Source of the DNA: an uncultured Clostridia bacterium
GTDB taxonomy: Bacteria; Bacillota; Clostridia; TANB77; CAG-508
Direction of reading: 5' to 3'
Assembly: GCA_947626205.1 (NCBI GenBank)
Contig: CANQRO010000046.1
Span: 1 to 11,488, forward strand
Length of the DNA: 11,488 bases
Under the pieces are notes generated by a model, which was given only the letters and a program-made list of their open reading frames with translations, made no database searches and was not told the origin of the DNA. The position numbers and the translations under genes are program-made. Below are positions 1 to 6,792 of the stretch, one piece after another; position 1 is the stretch's first letter, and each line of letters starts with the position of its first letter.

Positions 1-202
1 GAATTGAACTATTTAATGTTAAACCAAATTTATATGAAAAAACTGCTGTAATTATAATTGTAAATATTAATACAAGCTGTAATAAATATAAAATTCCTTT
101 TCTAAATGGTTGTGCAGCAAAGTTTCCATATTGTTCAAATCCTGTAATACTTATTATTATCTTTTTTAAAAAAGTAATTTTTGATTTATTATCTTCTGTC
201 AT
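1..202 (-). CDS. DUF1189 family membrane protein, N-terminal part (runs off the window)
   Basis: Only the first 67 codons are present; the rest lies beyond base 1. The start ATG is at 202-200, with an AAGGAG Shine-Dalgarno site at 209-214 that overlaps the TGA stop of cysS, so translation of the two genes is probably coupled. The visible protein has a short polar start (MTEDNKSK), a basic stretch with a GFEQYGNFAAQPFRKG segment at about residues 21-36, and one strong membrane helix at about residues 37-57 (ILYLLQLVLIFTIIITAVFSY). A charged amphipathic lead followed by a membrane helix ending near a YKF motif is how clostridial DUF1189 proteins begin. Their function is unknown; they are polytopic membrane proteins. 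The family call rests on this N-terminal pattern alone. Confidence 0.6.
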   Translation of the reverse strand, partial: MTEDNKSKITFLKKIIISITGFEQYGNFAAQPFRKGILYLLQLVLIFTIIITAVFSYKFGLTLNSSI

Positions 203-208
203 ATTTTT

Positions 209-214
209 CTCCTT
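209..214 (-). promoter_or_regulatory. Shine-Dalgarno site overlapping the cysS stop codon
   Basis: AAGGAG on the minus strand lies 6 nt before the ATG of the DUF1189 gene, and its first base is the last base of the cysS TGA (216-214). This overlap indicates translational coupling and one mRNA for both genes. Confidence 0.75.
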
Positions 215-1611
215 CATTTTATTTTTTCCAAAACCATGTCTTCTTTTGTATCTTTTACATTATACCCTTTTTTTATAATTTCATCACGTAGACTATCAGA
301 TTTTTCCCAATTTTTATCCATTCTTGCTTGTTTTCTTTCAGCAGCTAATTTTAAAACATCTTCTGGTATATCCTCTTCTTTTTCTAAATATTGTTTTGAA
401 TTTTTTAAATCCAAACCTAAAACATTATCGAATTCCAATAAAATTTTAGCAAAATCTTTAGATTTCTTTTCTTCCTTTAATATTTCCCATACAACAGACA
501 TTGCAAGTGGTAAATTTAGATCATCATTTATAGCTTTTGTAAAATTTGTTCTATATTCTTGTAATGTTTTTTCATCTACGTTATTATCACCATCTAGATG
601 TTTTAAAAATCCTTCACGTAAGCGTTTTAAAGCTTTCATAGAAGAAGAAGCTCCTTCAAATGTGAAATTTAATTTTGTTCTATAATGTGCTGTATAGCAA
701 AATAATTTATAAGCTAAAGGTTCTATTTGTCTTTTTTGTAAATCATCAAGTGTATATGTATTTCCTAAGCTTTTAGACATTTTTCCACCATCTACTTGTA
801 AAAACTCAACATGCATCCAAGTTTTTGCTGGAATTTTACCTGTACAACCTTTACTTTGTGCAATTTCATTTTCGTGGTGAGTTGGTATATGGTCTATTCC
901 TCCTGTATGTATATCGAATTCATCTCCTAAATATTTTCTTCCCATAGCTGAACACTCTAAGTGCCATCCAGGATATGATAATCCCCATGGACTATCCCAT
1001 TTCATAATATGATTTTCTGGAGCTTTTATCCAAACCGCAAAGTCATATGGATTTTTCTTTTCTTTATCTACTTCTACTCTTGCTCCTGCAATTTGTTCAT
1101 CTAAATTTCGGTTAGATAATACAGGATATTTATCCAATTTCGAAATATCAAAATAAATTGCCTTTGAAGTTTCATATGCATAGCCATTATTCATCAATTG
1201 TTTTACAAATTCTAGCATGCAATCTATGTGTTCTGTAGCTTTAGCAATAATTTCTGGTCTCTCAATATTTAATCTATCCATATCTCTAAAAAATATATTA
1301 GAATAGAATTCTGCAATTTCATATGGATCCTTATTTTCTTTCTTTGCAGCCTTCAACATCTTATCTTCACCTTCATCGGCGTCAGATTCTAAATGTCCTA
1401 CATCTGTAATATTCATAACGTGTTTTAATGTATAGCCATTATATTTAAGTACTCTTCTTAAATTATCCATAAAAACATAGCTTCTGAAATTTCCAATATG
1501 TGCAAAACTATAAACAGTAGGGCCACATGAATATATCCTAACCTCATTATTTTGTAATGGTTTAAAAATTTCCTTCTGTTTTGTTAACGTATTATATAGC
1601 TTTAATTCCAC
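214..1611 (-). CDS. cysS: Cysteinyl-tRNA synthetase
   Basis: A class I aminoacyl-tRNA synthetase that charges tRNA-Cys with cysteine in the cytoplasm; 465 residues, the usual length. The class I signatures are present: HIGN at residues 38-41 (ATP binding) and KMSKS at 277-281. The expected zinc ligands that recognise cysteine are C29 (in YSCGPTVY), C220 (HLEC), and H245 and E249 (HHENE). The C-terminal part (about 415-465) has the family's R-x-x-A-R pattern and the W-x-x-S-D-x-L-R-D motif. The start codon is GTG (1611-1609), 8 nt after AAGGTG; this gives the family's normal opening (LKLYNTLT). It is followed closely by a DUF1189 gene and preceded by a 153-bp spacer holding a long palindrome. 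No T-box leader is visible, although many Firmicutes control cysS that way. In many Firmicutes cysS is adjacent to mrnC; here they are about 7.5 kb apart. Confidence 0.97.
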   Translation of the reverse strand: MELKLYNTLTKQKEIFKPLQNNEVRIYSCGPTVYSFAHIGNFRSYVFMDNLRRVLKYNGYTLKHVMNITDVGHLESDADEGEDKMLKAAKKENKDPYEIAEFYSNIFFRDMDRLNIERPEIIAKATEHIDCMLEFVKQLMNNGYAYETSKAIYFDISKLDKYPVLSNRNLDEQIAGARVEVDKEKKNPYDFAVWIKAPENHIMKWDSPWGLSYPGWHLECSAMGRKYLGDEFDIHTGGIDHIPTHHENEIAQSKGCTGKIPAKTWMHVEFLQVDGGKMSKSLGNTYTLDDLQKRQIEPLAYKLFCYTAHYRTKLNFTFEGASSSMKALKRLREGFLKHLDGDNNVDEKTLQEYRTNFTKAINDDLNLPLAMSVVWEILKEEKKSKDFAKILLEFDNVLGLDLKNSKQYLEKEEDIPEDVLKLAAERKQARMDKNWEKSDSLRDEIIKKGYNVKDTKEDMVLEKIK

Positions 1612-1646
1612 TAATTTTTCACCTTCTCCTATTTTTAAATATAATA

Positions 1647-1652
1647 ATTATA
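1647..1652 (-). promoter_or_regulatory. Possible -10 box for cysS
   Basis: TATAAT on the minus strand, 35 nt upstream of the GTG start. No good -35 hexamer is found at the right spacing; that position falls within the arm of the palindrome at 1665-1698. In such AT-rich DNA a lone TATAAT is weak evidence. Confidence 0.3.
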
Positions 1653-1664
1653 TGTAAATACTCA

Positions 1665-1698
1665 CAAATTAGAGTATATAAATATATACTCTAATTTG
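1665..1698. repeat. Perfect 34-bp palindrome between the PBP gene and cysS
   Basis: The left arm CAAATTAGAGTATATA (1665-1680) is repeated exactly in inverted form at 1683-1698, with only AA between. Symmetry stops sharply at both ends. On the minus strand, the direction of transcription here, no T-run follows, so it is a poor fit to an intrinsic terminator. On the plus strand it is followed by ACTTCTTTTTG. It could be a weak terminator or processing hairpin for the PBP mRNA, or an operator covering the -35 region of cysS. Confidence 0.8.
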
Positions 1699-1764
1699 AC
1701 TTCTTTTTGTAAAAATCCAATTCATAAATATTTTTTATTAAAATTTAATTTCTATATAATCTAA

Positions 1765-4488
1765 TTAATTTACTGTATTCGTAACCGTATTTGTATTAGT
1801 ATTAGTATCTGGGTTTGTATTTGTATCTGGCTTATTATTACTATCTTTTTCTATTTTTATAGTTCTAGTTTTAGTTTCCTCATTTCCAGCATTATCTTTT
1901 ACTTTATAAGTAATTGTATATGTGCCTTCTTTAGATGTATCTACCTCAGTTACAACCTTTCCATCTTTTTTAATTTCTTTTGTTACTTTATCTGTTATAT
2001 CTCCATCTATATTGTCTTTTGCTGTTACTCCTAAATCAGTATATTTATCATTTAATTTTAAAGTAATTGTTTCATCACCTTTTAAAGTAATTACTGGTTT
2101 TTCTTTATCTTGCGATTCTGTATGTATATCGCAGTTTTCTGTTGGTGCCATAAATTGGGCATCGGCTGCATTATGCCAAGCAGATGATGTAGCAGCATCC
2201 TCTCTAGTAATAAATACCTTTTCTTCTTTATCTAAGCAAAATTCATTTGCCAATTTACCTGTTTCTTTACATACAGTTGCCTTTACGTGAGTTGTACAAG
2301 TCTTTGTTGGAACTGTACCTTTTACAAAATATTCTGTATATACTCTTCCACCTCTTGGATCTTGTTCACAAGTTTCTGTTGCAAGAAGTCCTGAATCTTT
2401 ACAAATCCTTGCTGTAGTTATTCCACTTGGTTTTGCAAAGCTTTTATTTTCTAATCCAAGATGGACTTTTTTCATAATACTTGCCCATCTTCCCGCTACT
2501 GCACCACTTCCAACACTCTTTCCATCTGTTATCCTATCATAACTGAAATACATAGATGCTGTATAGTATGGAGTAAATCCACAGAACCATGTTATTGTTG
2601 TGTCGTCTGTAGTACCTGTTTTTCCACAAGTTTGCATTCCACTAATTTTAGCTCTTGCACCTGTTGCACCTGCTGATCCAGTTAAACCACTTCCTGTAGG
2701 TTCTGTTAATAATGATTGAACAATCCATGCATTTTGTTCTGAAATAACACGATGTGTTTCTTGTTCTTTTTTCATTACCACATTTCCGTTTTGGTCCTCT
2801 ACTTTAATATAGAAAGTAGGTTCAATATATACACCGTTGTTTGCAAGTGTTGCATATGCTCCTGCCATTTCTAATGGGCTTATTCCTTTAGAAACTCCTC
2901 CAAGTGCTAAAGCAAGGCCCTCATCTTTGCTACGATCTATTGTGCTTATTCCAAACTTTTCAAGATAATCCATAGATCTAGCTGGAGTTAATTTTCTCAT
3001 CATTTTAACTTCAGGAATATTTCTAGATACTCTTAATATGTATCTAATATTCATTAATCCATAATACCCCTTTGTATCATTATGTGGTGAGTAAGATCCA
3101 TAACTTACTGGGGTATCATCAACAACAGTTCCTGCTGTAATTAACTTTTCTTCTAAAGATGGCGCAATAACAGCAAGTGGCTTAATAGATGAACCTGGTT
3201 GATGTCCTGCTAAAATTGCTCTGTTTGTTCCCCATGGTGTTTTTTCTCCTAATACACCTCTTGATGCTACAACATAACCTGTTTTTTGATCAATTATTAC
3301 CATTGCAGATTGTAGCTGTACTGTTACTTTTGTAGATTTGCCATCTGCATCTGTTCTAGTAACTTTTTGAGTCGTCATCCAAGATGTATTATTTGTATAT
3401 GCATCATCTACTATAGCTTGTAAGTCTTTATTTTCAGTAATATATATTTTATACCCACTACTTTGTATTTTTTGTTTTGCAACTGAAATGTCTAAACCGT
3501 GCTCATTTGCATATTCTTTTGCAACTTGTTGTATAGCTGCTTCTTCAGTTTGTGTTAAAGAATTATAATTTGTAATGCTTCCTTGACTGAATGCTAAACC
3601 TGCATCTACTTCCGCAACTGATGCATCATATTGTTCCTTAGTGATCATTTTTTGATCTAACATTTCATTTAAAACTGTTTTTGTTCTTTTATTTATTTTT
3701 TCTATATTTGGTACTTCTTTAAAAGGATTATATGTATTTGGTGCATGGTTTATTCCAGCAATATATGCAGCTTCAGAAATTGTTAGGTTTATAGGTTCTT
3801 TATTAAAATAATAATTTGCTGCAACTTTAACTCCATATACATTTTTTTCTCCTCCACCAAGAGGTATTGTGTTTAAATAAGATTCTAATATTTGATTTTT
3901 CGACATTTCTCGTTCTATTTGAAATGCTTTAGAAATTTCTCTTACTTTTCTCTGCCAATTTCCTTCTTTGTCTCCTGTTGCGTTTTTAATTAATTGTTGT
4001 GTGATTGTACTTCCACCATAACTAGAATCTCCTGTAATAAAGTGTGTAATTGCTCCTAATGTTCTCTTAATATCTACACCTTGATGCTCATAAAATCTTT
4101 TATCTTCGATTGCAATAAAAGCTTTTGGTAAATATTCTCCCATTTCTGAAAGTAATATAACTTCTCTGTTTTGTTCACCATTTAATGTTGCTATTTCATT
4201 TCCGTTTAAATCTATTAACACACTATTTTCCATAGAGATGTTTAAATCTTTTGCTTCAATTTTAAAGTCATCGCCAAACAATCCAAAAAATAGTCCAACC
4301 ATAATGCCTGCTGCTACAATTATGGCTATAATGATTAAGAATATCATTATTTTTATAAATAACTTTAATTTTGGATGTTTAGATTTTTTATTTAATTTTT
4401 TAACTTTCTTTTCTTCCCTACCTACTGTGCTTATTCTCTTTGTTTGTTCATTATCTCTGTTTCTTTTACTACCTCTTTTACGGCTCAT
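1765..4488 (-). CDS. Class A penicillin-binding protein (bifunctional glycosyltransferase/transpeptidase), PBP1A type
   Basis: It polymerises lipid II into glycan strands and cross-links the peptides, outside the membrane. In order over 907 residues: a very basic cytoplasmic tail (1-40); one membrane helix (about 42-71); a GT51 glycosyltransferase domain with EDKRFYEHQG (catalytic E128), GGSTITQQ (158-165), RKVREISKA and KNQILESYLN; and a transpeptidase domain with the catalytic S433-SIK motif, SRN at 488-490 and KTG at 623-625. Then comes a cysteine-containing segment (C696, C707, C731, C740, C751, C786), an Ig-like/DUF5011-type domain (about 798-880) and a Thr/Asn/Asp-rich tail. C621 and C636 sit on the strands around KTG. 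ATG at 4488 follows AAAGGAGG at good spacing. At about 900 residues it is longer than a minimal PBP1A because of the C-terminal additions. It lies 85 bp from dprA and probably has its own promoter. Confidence 0.96.
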   Translation of the reverse strand: MSRKRGSKRNRDNEQTKRISTVGREEKKVKKLNKKSKHPKLKLFIKIMIFLIIIAIIVAAGIMVGLFFGLFGDDFKIEAKDLNISMENSVLIDLNGNEIATLNGEQNREVILLSEMGEYLPKAFIAIEDKRFYEHQGVDIKRTLGAITHFITGDSSYGGSTITQQLIKNATGDKEGNWQRKVREISKAFQIEREMSKNQILESYLNTIPLGGGEKNVYGVKVAANYYFNKEPINLTISEAAYIAGINHAPNTYNPFKEVPNIEKINKRTKTVLNEMLDQKMITKEQYDASVAEVDAGLAFSQGSITNYNSLTQTEEAAIQQVAKEYANEHGLDISVAKQKIQSSGYKIYITENKDLQAIVDDAYTNNTSWMTTQKVTRTDADGKSTKVTVQLQSAMVIIDQKTGYVVASRGVLGEKTPWGTNRAILAGHQPGSSIKPLAVIAPSLEEKLITAGTVVDDTPVSYGSYSPHNDTKGYYGLMNIRYILRVSRNIPEVKMMRKLTPARSMDYLEKFGISTIDRSKDEGLALALGGVSKGISPLEMAGAYATLANNGVYIEPTFYIKVEDQNGNVVMKKEQETHRVISEQNAWIVQSLLTEPTGSGLTGSAGATGARAKISGMQTCGKTGTTDDTTITWFCGFTPYYTASMYFSYDRITDGKSVGSGAVAGRWASIMKKVHLGLENKSFAKPSGITTARICKDSGLLATETCEQDPRGGRVYTEYFVKGTVPTKTCTTHVKATVCKETGKLANEFCLDKEEKVFITREDAATSSAWHNAADAQFMAPTENCDIHTESQDKEKPVITLKGDETITLKLNDKYTDLGVTAKDNIDGDITDKVTKEIKKDGKVVTEVDTSKEGTYTITYKVKDNAGNEETKTRTIKIEKDSNNKPDTNTNPDTNTNTNTVTNTVN

Positions 4489-4501
4489 AAAAAATCCTCC
4501 T

Positions 4502-4523
4502 TTGTAATGATGTTACAATTATA
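4502..4523 (-). promoter_or_regulatory. Possible PBP promoter -10 box with overlapping dyad
   Basis: Minus-strand TATAAT lies at 4523-4518. It is directly followed by the dyad TTGTAA-N5-TTACAA (4518-4502), which would span the transcription start and end just before the Shine-Dalgarno site. The -35 position (TTTATC at 17 nt) is poor. The dyad could be an operator; I cannot name a regulator. The site has the TGTA..TACA orientation, opposite to BlaI/MecI sites. Confidence 0.35.
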
Positions 4524-4573
4524 TTACATTATTTAAAAAAGATAAAGAGTTTTAATAAAAATTTAATTATTCT

Positions 4574-5443
4574 TTATATATAATTCAATTCATTTAATAT
4601 ATCTTCTGTACAAGTTATACATTTAGCTCCTTGTTTAATTAATTCGTTCGTTCCTTTAGAATTTTCACTTATTATATTTCCTGGAATAGCATACACGTCT
4701 TTTCCTTGCTCTAATGCAAAATCCACAGTATTTGCAGTACCACTTTTTTCCTTTGCTTCAACTACAACTAATGCTCGGCTTATACCAGTAATAATTCGAT
4801 TTCTCGCTGGAAAGTTTAACTTTTGTGGTTTTGTTCCGATAACATATTCTGATAAAATTAATCCCTCATTATTTAATATGCTATTATATAATTTTATGTT
4901 TTCTTTAGGATATATTTGATCTAGTCCATTTCCTAGCACAGCAATTGTTTTGCCTTTTGCATTTATGCACCCTAAATGTGAATAGCTATCAATTCCTTTT
5001 GCCATTCCACTTACTATTATTAAATCTTTTTTTGCCAATTCATATGAAAGTTTAAAACTTACTTTTTTTCCATAATTACTACACTCTCTACTGCCAACTA
5101 ATGCAATCATATTATTCTTCTTCAATAATTCTTTATTGCCTTTATAATAAAGAATTGCAGGCGCATCATATATTTGTTTTAAATTTGATGGATACATATT
5201 ATCATATAAATTTACAATTCCTATATTGTATTTTCTCATGTATGATTCAAACTTATCTAAATTTTCTCTATACATTGGATTCAATATTTCTTGTGCATTT
5301 TTTTCACCAATACCATTCACTTTTAATAATTCATTTTTTGTTAATTTCCATATATTTTCTGGTGTTTTGAATTCTTGTAATAATTTTCGAATTTTTAGTG
5401 GTCCTATATTTTTTATTCTTGATAACCATATCCAATATTTCAT
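4574..5443 (-). CDS. dprA: DNA-processing protein A (DprA/Smf)
   Basis: DprA binds incoming single-stranded DNA in the cytoplasm and loads RecA during natural transformation; many non-competent bacteria also keep it. The ATG at 5443 gives 289 residues, close to the family size in Firmicutes. A short N-terminal helical region contains a helix-hairpin-helix-like VNGIGEKNAQEIL at about 42-54. The Rossmann-like core follows: ALVGSR (about 114-119), SGMAKGID (145-152), AVLGNGLDQIYP (168-179), NFPARNRIITG (210-220), VVVEAKEKSGTANT (226-239), EQGKDVYAIPG (245-255) and KGTNELIKQGA (263-273). There is no C-terminal winged-helix extension. The start follows the Shine-Dalgarno site; a GTG 6 nt upstream is too close to it. 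Its upstream spacer holds a duplicated palindromic element. No other competence gene is in view. Confidence 0.95.
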   Translation of the reverse strand: MKYWIWLSRIKNIGPLKIRKLLQEFKTPENIWKLTKNELLKVNGIGEKNAQEILNPMYRENLDKFESYMRKYNIGIVNLYDNMYPSNLKQIYDAPAILYYKGNKELLKKNNMIALVGSRECSNYGKKVSFKLSYELAKKDLIIVSGMAKGIDSYSHLGCINAKGKTIAVLGNGLDQIYPKENIKLYNSILNNEGLILSEYVIGTKPQKLNFPARNRIITGISRALVVVEAKEKSGTANTVDFALEQGKDVYAIPGNIISENSKGTNELIKQGAKCITCTEDILNELNYI

Positions 5444-5452
5444 TTTCACAAT

Positions 5453-5457
5453 CTCCT
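5453..5457 (-). promoter_or_regulatory. Shine-Dalgarno site that sets the dprA start
   Basis: AGGAG on the minus strand. It is 9 nt from the ATG at 5443-5441 but only 3 nt from the in-frame GTG at 5449-5447, so the ATG is the better start. Confidence 0.7.
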
Positions 5458-5465
5458 AACTTTAA

Positions 5466-5471
5466 ATTATA
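5466..5471 (-). promoter_or_regulatory. Possible -10 box for dprA
   Basis: TATAAT on the minus strand would place the transcription start just before the dprA Shine-Dalgarno site, giving a very short leader like that of folD. No -35 box is recognisable, so this is weak. An alternative is the extended -10 (TGC-TATAAA, 5515-5507) inside the upstream repeat copy. Confidence 0.25.
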
Positions 5472-5496
5472 AAAATTTTTCTATGAGAAATATAGT

Positions 5497-5551
5497 TTAA
5501 CATTGTTTTATAGCAAAAATATTTAATTTCTCTTATATAATAAGAAAAGTG
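5497..5551. repeat. Duplicated intergenic element, copy A (degenerate)
   Basis: This ~55-bp stretch aligns without gaps to 5604-5658 at an offset of 107 bp, with about 43 of 55 bases identical by hand. It contains the degenerate dyad TTGTTTTATAGCAA (5504-5517), whose partner in copy B is a perfect palindrome. Read on the minus strand it holds an extended -10-like TGC-TATAAA. With copy B and the palindromes between them it fills the folD-dprA spacer. Confidence 0.6.
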
Positions 5552-5562
5552 GCTTCGTAACA

Positions 5563-5599
5563 TGTGCATTTTGCTTTGCAAATATGCATTAGACTAATG
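5563..5599. repeat. Two adjacent inverted repeats between the copies of the intergenic element
   Basis: The first is an imperfect hairpin TGCATTTTGC / GCAAATATGCA (about 5565-5588, one bulged base). Its end overlaps a perfect 13-bp palindrome CATTAG-A-CTAATG (5587-5599). They lie between repeat copies A and B. No T-run follows on either strand, so neither looks like a terminator. Confidence 0.55.
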
Positions 5600-5603
5600 T
5601 AAC

Positions 5604-5658
5604 TTAACCTTGTTATATAACAAAAATCTTCGATTTTTCCTATACAATAAAAAAGGGG
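5604..5658. repeat. Duplicated intergenic element, copy B (intact palindromes)
   Basis: The better-preserved copy of the element. It holds a perfect 14-bp palindrome TTGTTATATAACAA (5610-5623), overlapped by a hairpin AAAAATC-TTC-GATTTTT (5622-5638). Copy A has decayed versions of both. Its right end runs into the left arm of the folD terminator. It may be a small mobile repeat, a regulatory RNA element or a tandem promoter-like duplication; the sequence alone does not decide. Confidence 0.6.
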
Positions 5659-5689
5659 ATACGATATAATTCACATCGTCTCCCTTTTT
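5649..5689 (-). terminator. Intrinsic terminator of folD (possibly bidirectional)
   Basis: On the minus strand, arms AAAAAGGGAGACGAT and ATCGTATCCCCTTTTT enclose a short loop with a small internal mismatch; six T's follow. The hairpin begins 18 bp after the folD stop. The plus strand also has a T-run after the hairpin, but no plus-strand gene leads into it. Confidence 0.85.
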
Positions 5690-5706
5690 ATTATCCCCAT
5701 ATGTAT

Positions 5707-6549
5707 TTATTCTCTAGAACTAGCTGCTTTTACTACATTACTCATAAGCATTGCAACAGTCATTGGTCCAACGCCACCAGGAACTGGTGTTATATAAGAT
5801 GCTTTTTCAGATACTTCATTAAATTTAACATCTCCTACTATTTTTCCATCTTCCATTCTATTTATTCCAACATCTATTACTGTTGCACCTTCTTTTACCA
5901 TATTTTCTGTTACAAACTCTGGTTTTCCTATTGCTGCAATTAAGATATCTGCTTGCTTAGTTACTTCTTCTAAATTTCGAGTTTTAGAATGACAAATTGT
6001 AACAGTTGCATTTTGGTTTAATAAACATTGTAATAATGGCTTTCCTACAATATTACTTCTACCTATTATTACTGCATGTGCTCCCTCTACTGGAATATTA
6101 TATCTTTCTAACATTTTAATAATTCCATATGGAGTACAAGAAACAAAACAATCTTGGTTTAAGCTTAATTTTCCTACATTAACCGGATTAAATCCATCCA
6201 CATCTTTTTTAGGATCTATACGTCTAAATGCCTCATTTATATCTAAATGCCTTGGAATTGGGCTTTGTAACAATATTCCGTCAACATTTTTATCATTATT
6301 TAATTTATCAATAAGAGATAATAGCTCGTCCATTGTAGTAGTTTCATTTAATAAAAATTCTTCATATTCCACTCCAAGCTCATTACATGCTTTGGATTTA
6401 TTACGAACATATACAGCTGATGCTTTATCATCTCCTACCATAATAACTGCAAGTTTAGGAAAAATGTTTTTCTTTTTTAATTCTATTATTTCTTCTTTTA
6501 AATTTTCTCTTATTGCTTTAGCAAGTTCTTTTCCATCTATTATTTCCAT
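5707..6549 (-). CDS. folD: Bifunctional methylenetetrahydrofolate dehydrogenase / methenyltetrahydrofolate cyclohydrolase
   Basis: A cytoplasmic enzyme that interconverts 5,10-methylene-THF, 5,10-methenyl-THF and 10-formyl-THF, supplying one-carbon units for purines and formyl-methionine. With ATG at 6549 it is 280 residues, the normal size. Diagnostic residues are Y47 and catalytic K51 in YVRNKSKAC, Q95 in QSPIPRHLD, D118 in DVDGFNP, the NADP-binding GRSNIVGKP (163-171) and the family signature PGGVGPMTVAML (257-268). The reading frame stays open upstream to 6600, but that DNA is the promoter. The strong AAAGGAG 8 nt before codon 6549 and a predicted transcription start near 6565 both exclude the longer forms. 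It appears monocistronic, with a consensus promoter and a strong terminator. Confidence 0.97.
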   Translation of the reverse strand: MEIIDGKELAKAIRENLKEEIIELKKKNIFPKLAVIMVGDDKASAVYVRNKSKACNELGVEYEEFLLNETTTMDELLSLIDKLNNDKNVDGILLQSPIPRHLDINEAFRRIDPKKDVDGFNPVNVGKLSLNQDCFVSCTPYGIIKMLERYNIPVEGAHAVIIGRSNIVGKPLLQCLLNQNATVTICHSKTRNLEEVTKQADILIAAIGKPEFVTENMVKEGATVIDVGINRMEDGKIVGDVKFNEVSEKASYITPVPGGVGPMTVAMLMSNVVKAASSRE

Positions 6550-6557
6550 TTCACTTT

Positions 6558-6564
6558 CTCCTTT
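6558..6564 (-). promoter_or_regulatory. Shine-Dalgarno site that sets the folD start
   Basis: AAAGGAG on the minus strand with an 8-nt gap to the ATG at 6549-6547. It excludes the upstream in-frame ATGs at 6570 and 6600. Confidence 0.85.
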
Positions 6565-6571
6565 GCTCATT

Positions 6572-6600
6572 ATTATATATAAAGTATAAATAATTTGCAA
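6572..6600 (-). promoter_or_regulatory. Vegetative promoter of folD
   Basis: On the minus strand, TTGCAA (6600-6595), a 17-nt spacer, then TATAAT (6577-6572). Transcription would start near 6565, leaving a leader of about 16 nt that begins just before the Shine-Dalgarno site. Confidence 0.75.
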
Positions 6601-6792
6601 TTATTTTATATTAATATTTTAAATTTATAAGTTTCTAAATTTTATTGTCTTAAGATTGTAATTAGTTTTAATTATCGCTTGCTATTCTAAATTATTCTAT
6701 ATTTTATATAAGATTTTCTATGTAACCGTGTACCTTTCGATACACGATATTAATATAATATTTCATATATTAGTTTAGATAATTTTAAAATA
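6601..6792 (-). other. Gene-free AT-rich spacer upstream of folD with a GNRA-capped hairpin
   Basis: With the folD promoter this spacer makes up about 240 bp without a supported gene. Its one clear structure is at 6727-6746. Read on the minus strand, CGTGTATC-GAAA-GGTACACG folds into an 8-bp stem (one G-U pair) closed by a GAAA tetraloop. No T-run follows, so it is not a normal terminator of the small membrane-protein gene just upstream. It could be an mRNA-stabilising hairpin or part of a structured RNA. A 20-codon ORF crosses it but has no ribosome-binding site. Confidence 0.45.

Noticed and set aside
1612..1764. A T-box leader controlling cysS
   Set aside because: The spacer is only 153 bp, and I see no T-box sequence, specifier stem or antiterminator/terminator pair upstream of the start.
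5444..5449. GTG at 5449 as the dprA start
   Set aside because: It is only 3 nt from the AGGAG site; the ATG two codons later has a 9-nt gap and matches the usual N-terminus.
6550..6600. Longer folD protein starting at 6600 or 6570
   Set aside because: The extra codons lie across a consensus promoter and its predicted start, and the Shine-Dalgarno site points to 6549.
6690..6765. A ~20-codon minus-strand ORF crossing the GNRA hairpin
   Set aside because: It has no ribosome-binding site and a low-complexity composition; a chance frame in AT-rich DNA.
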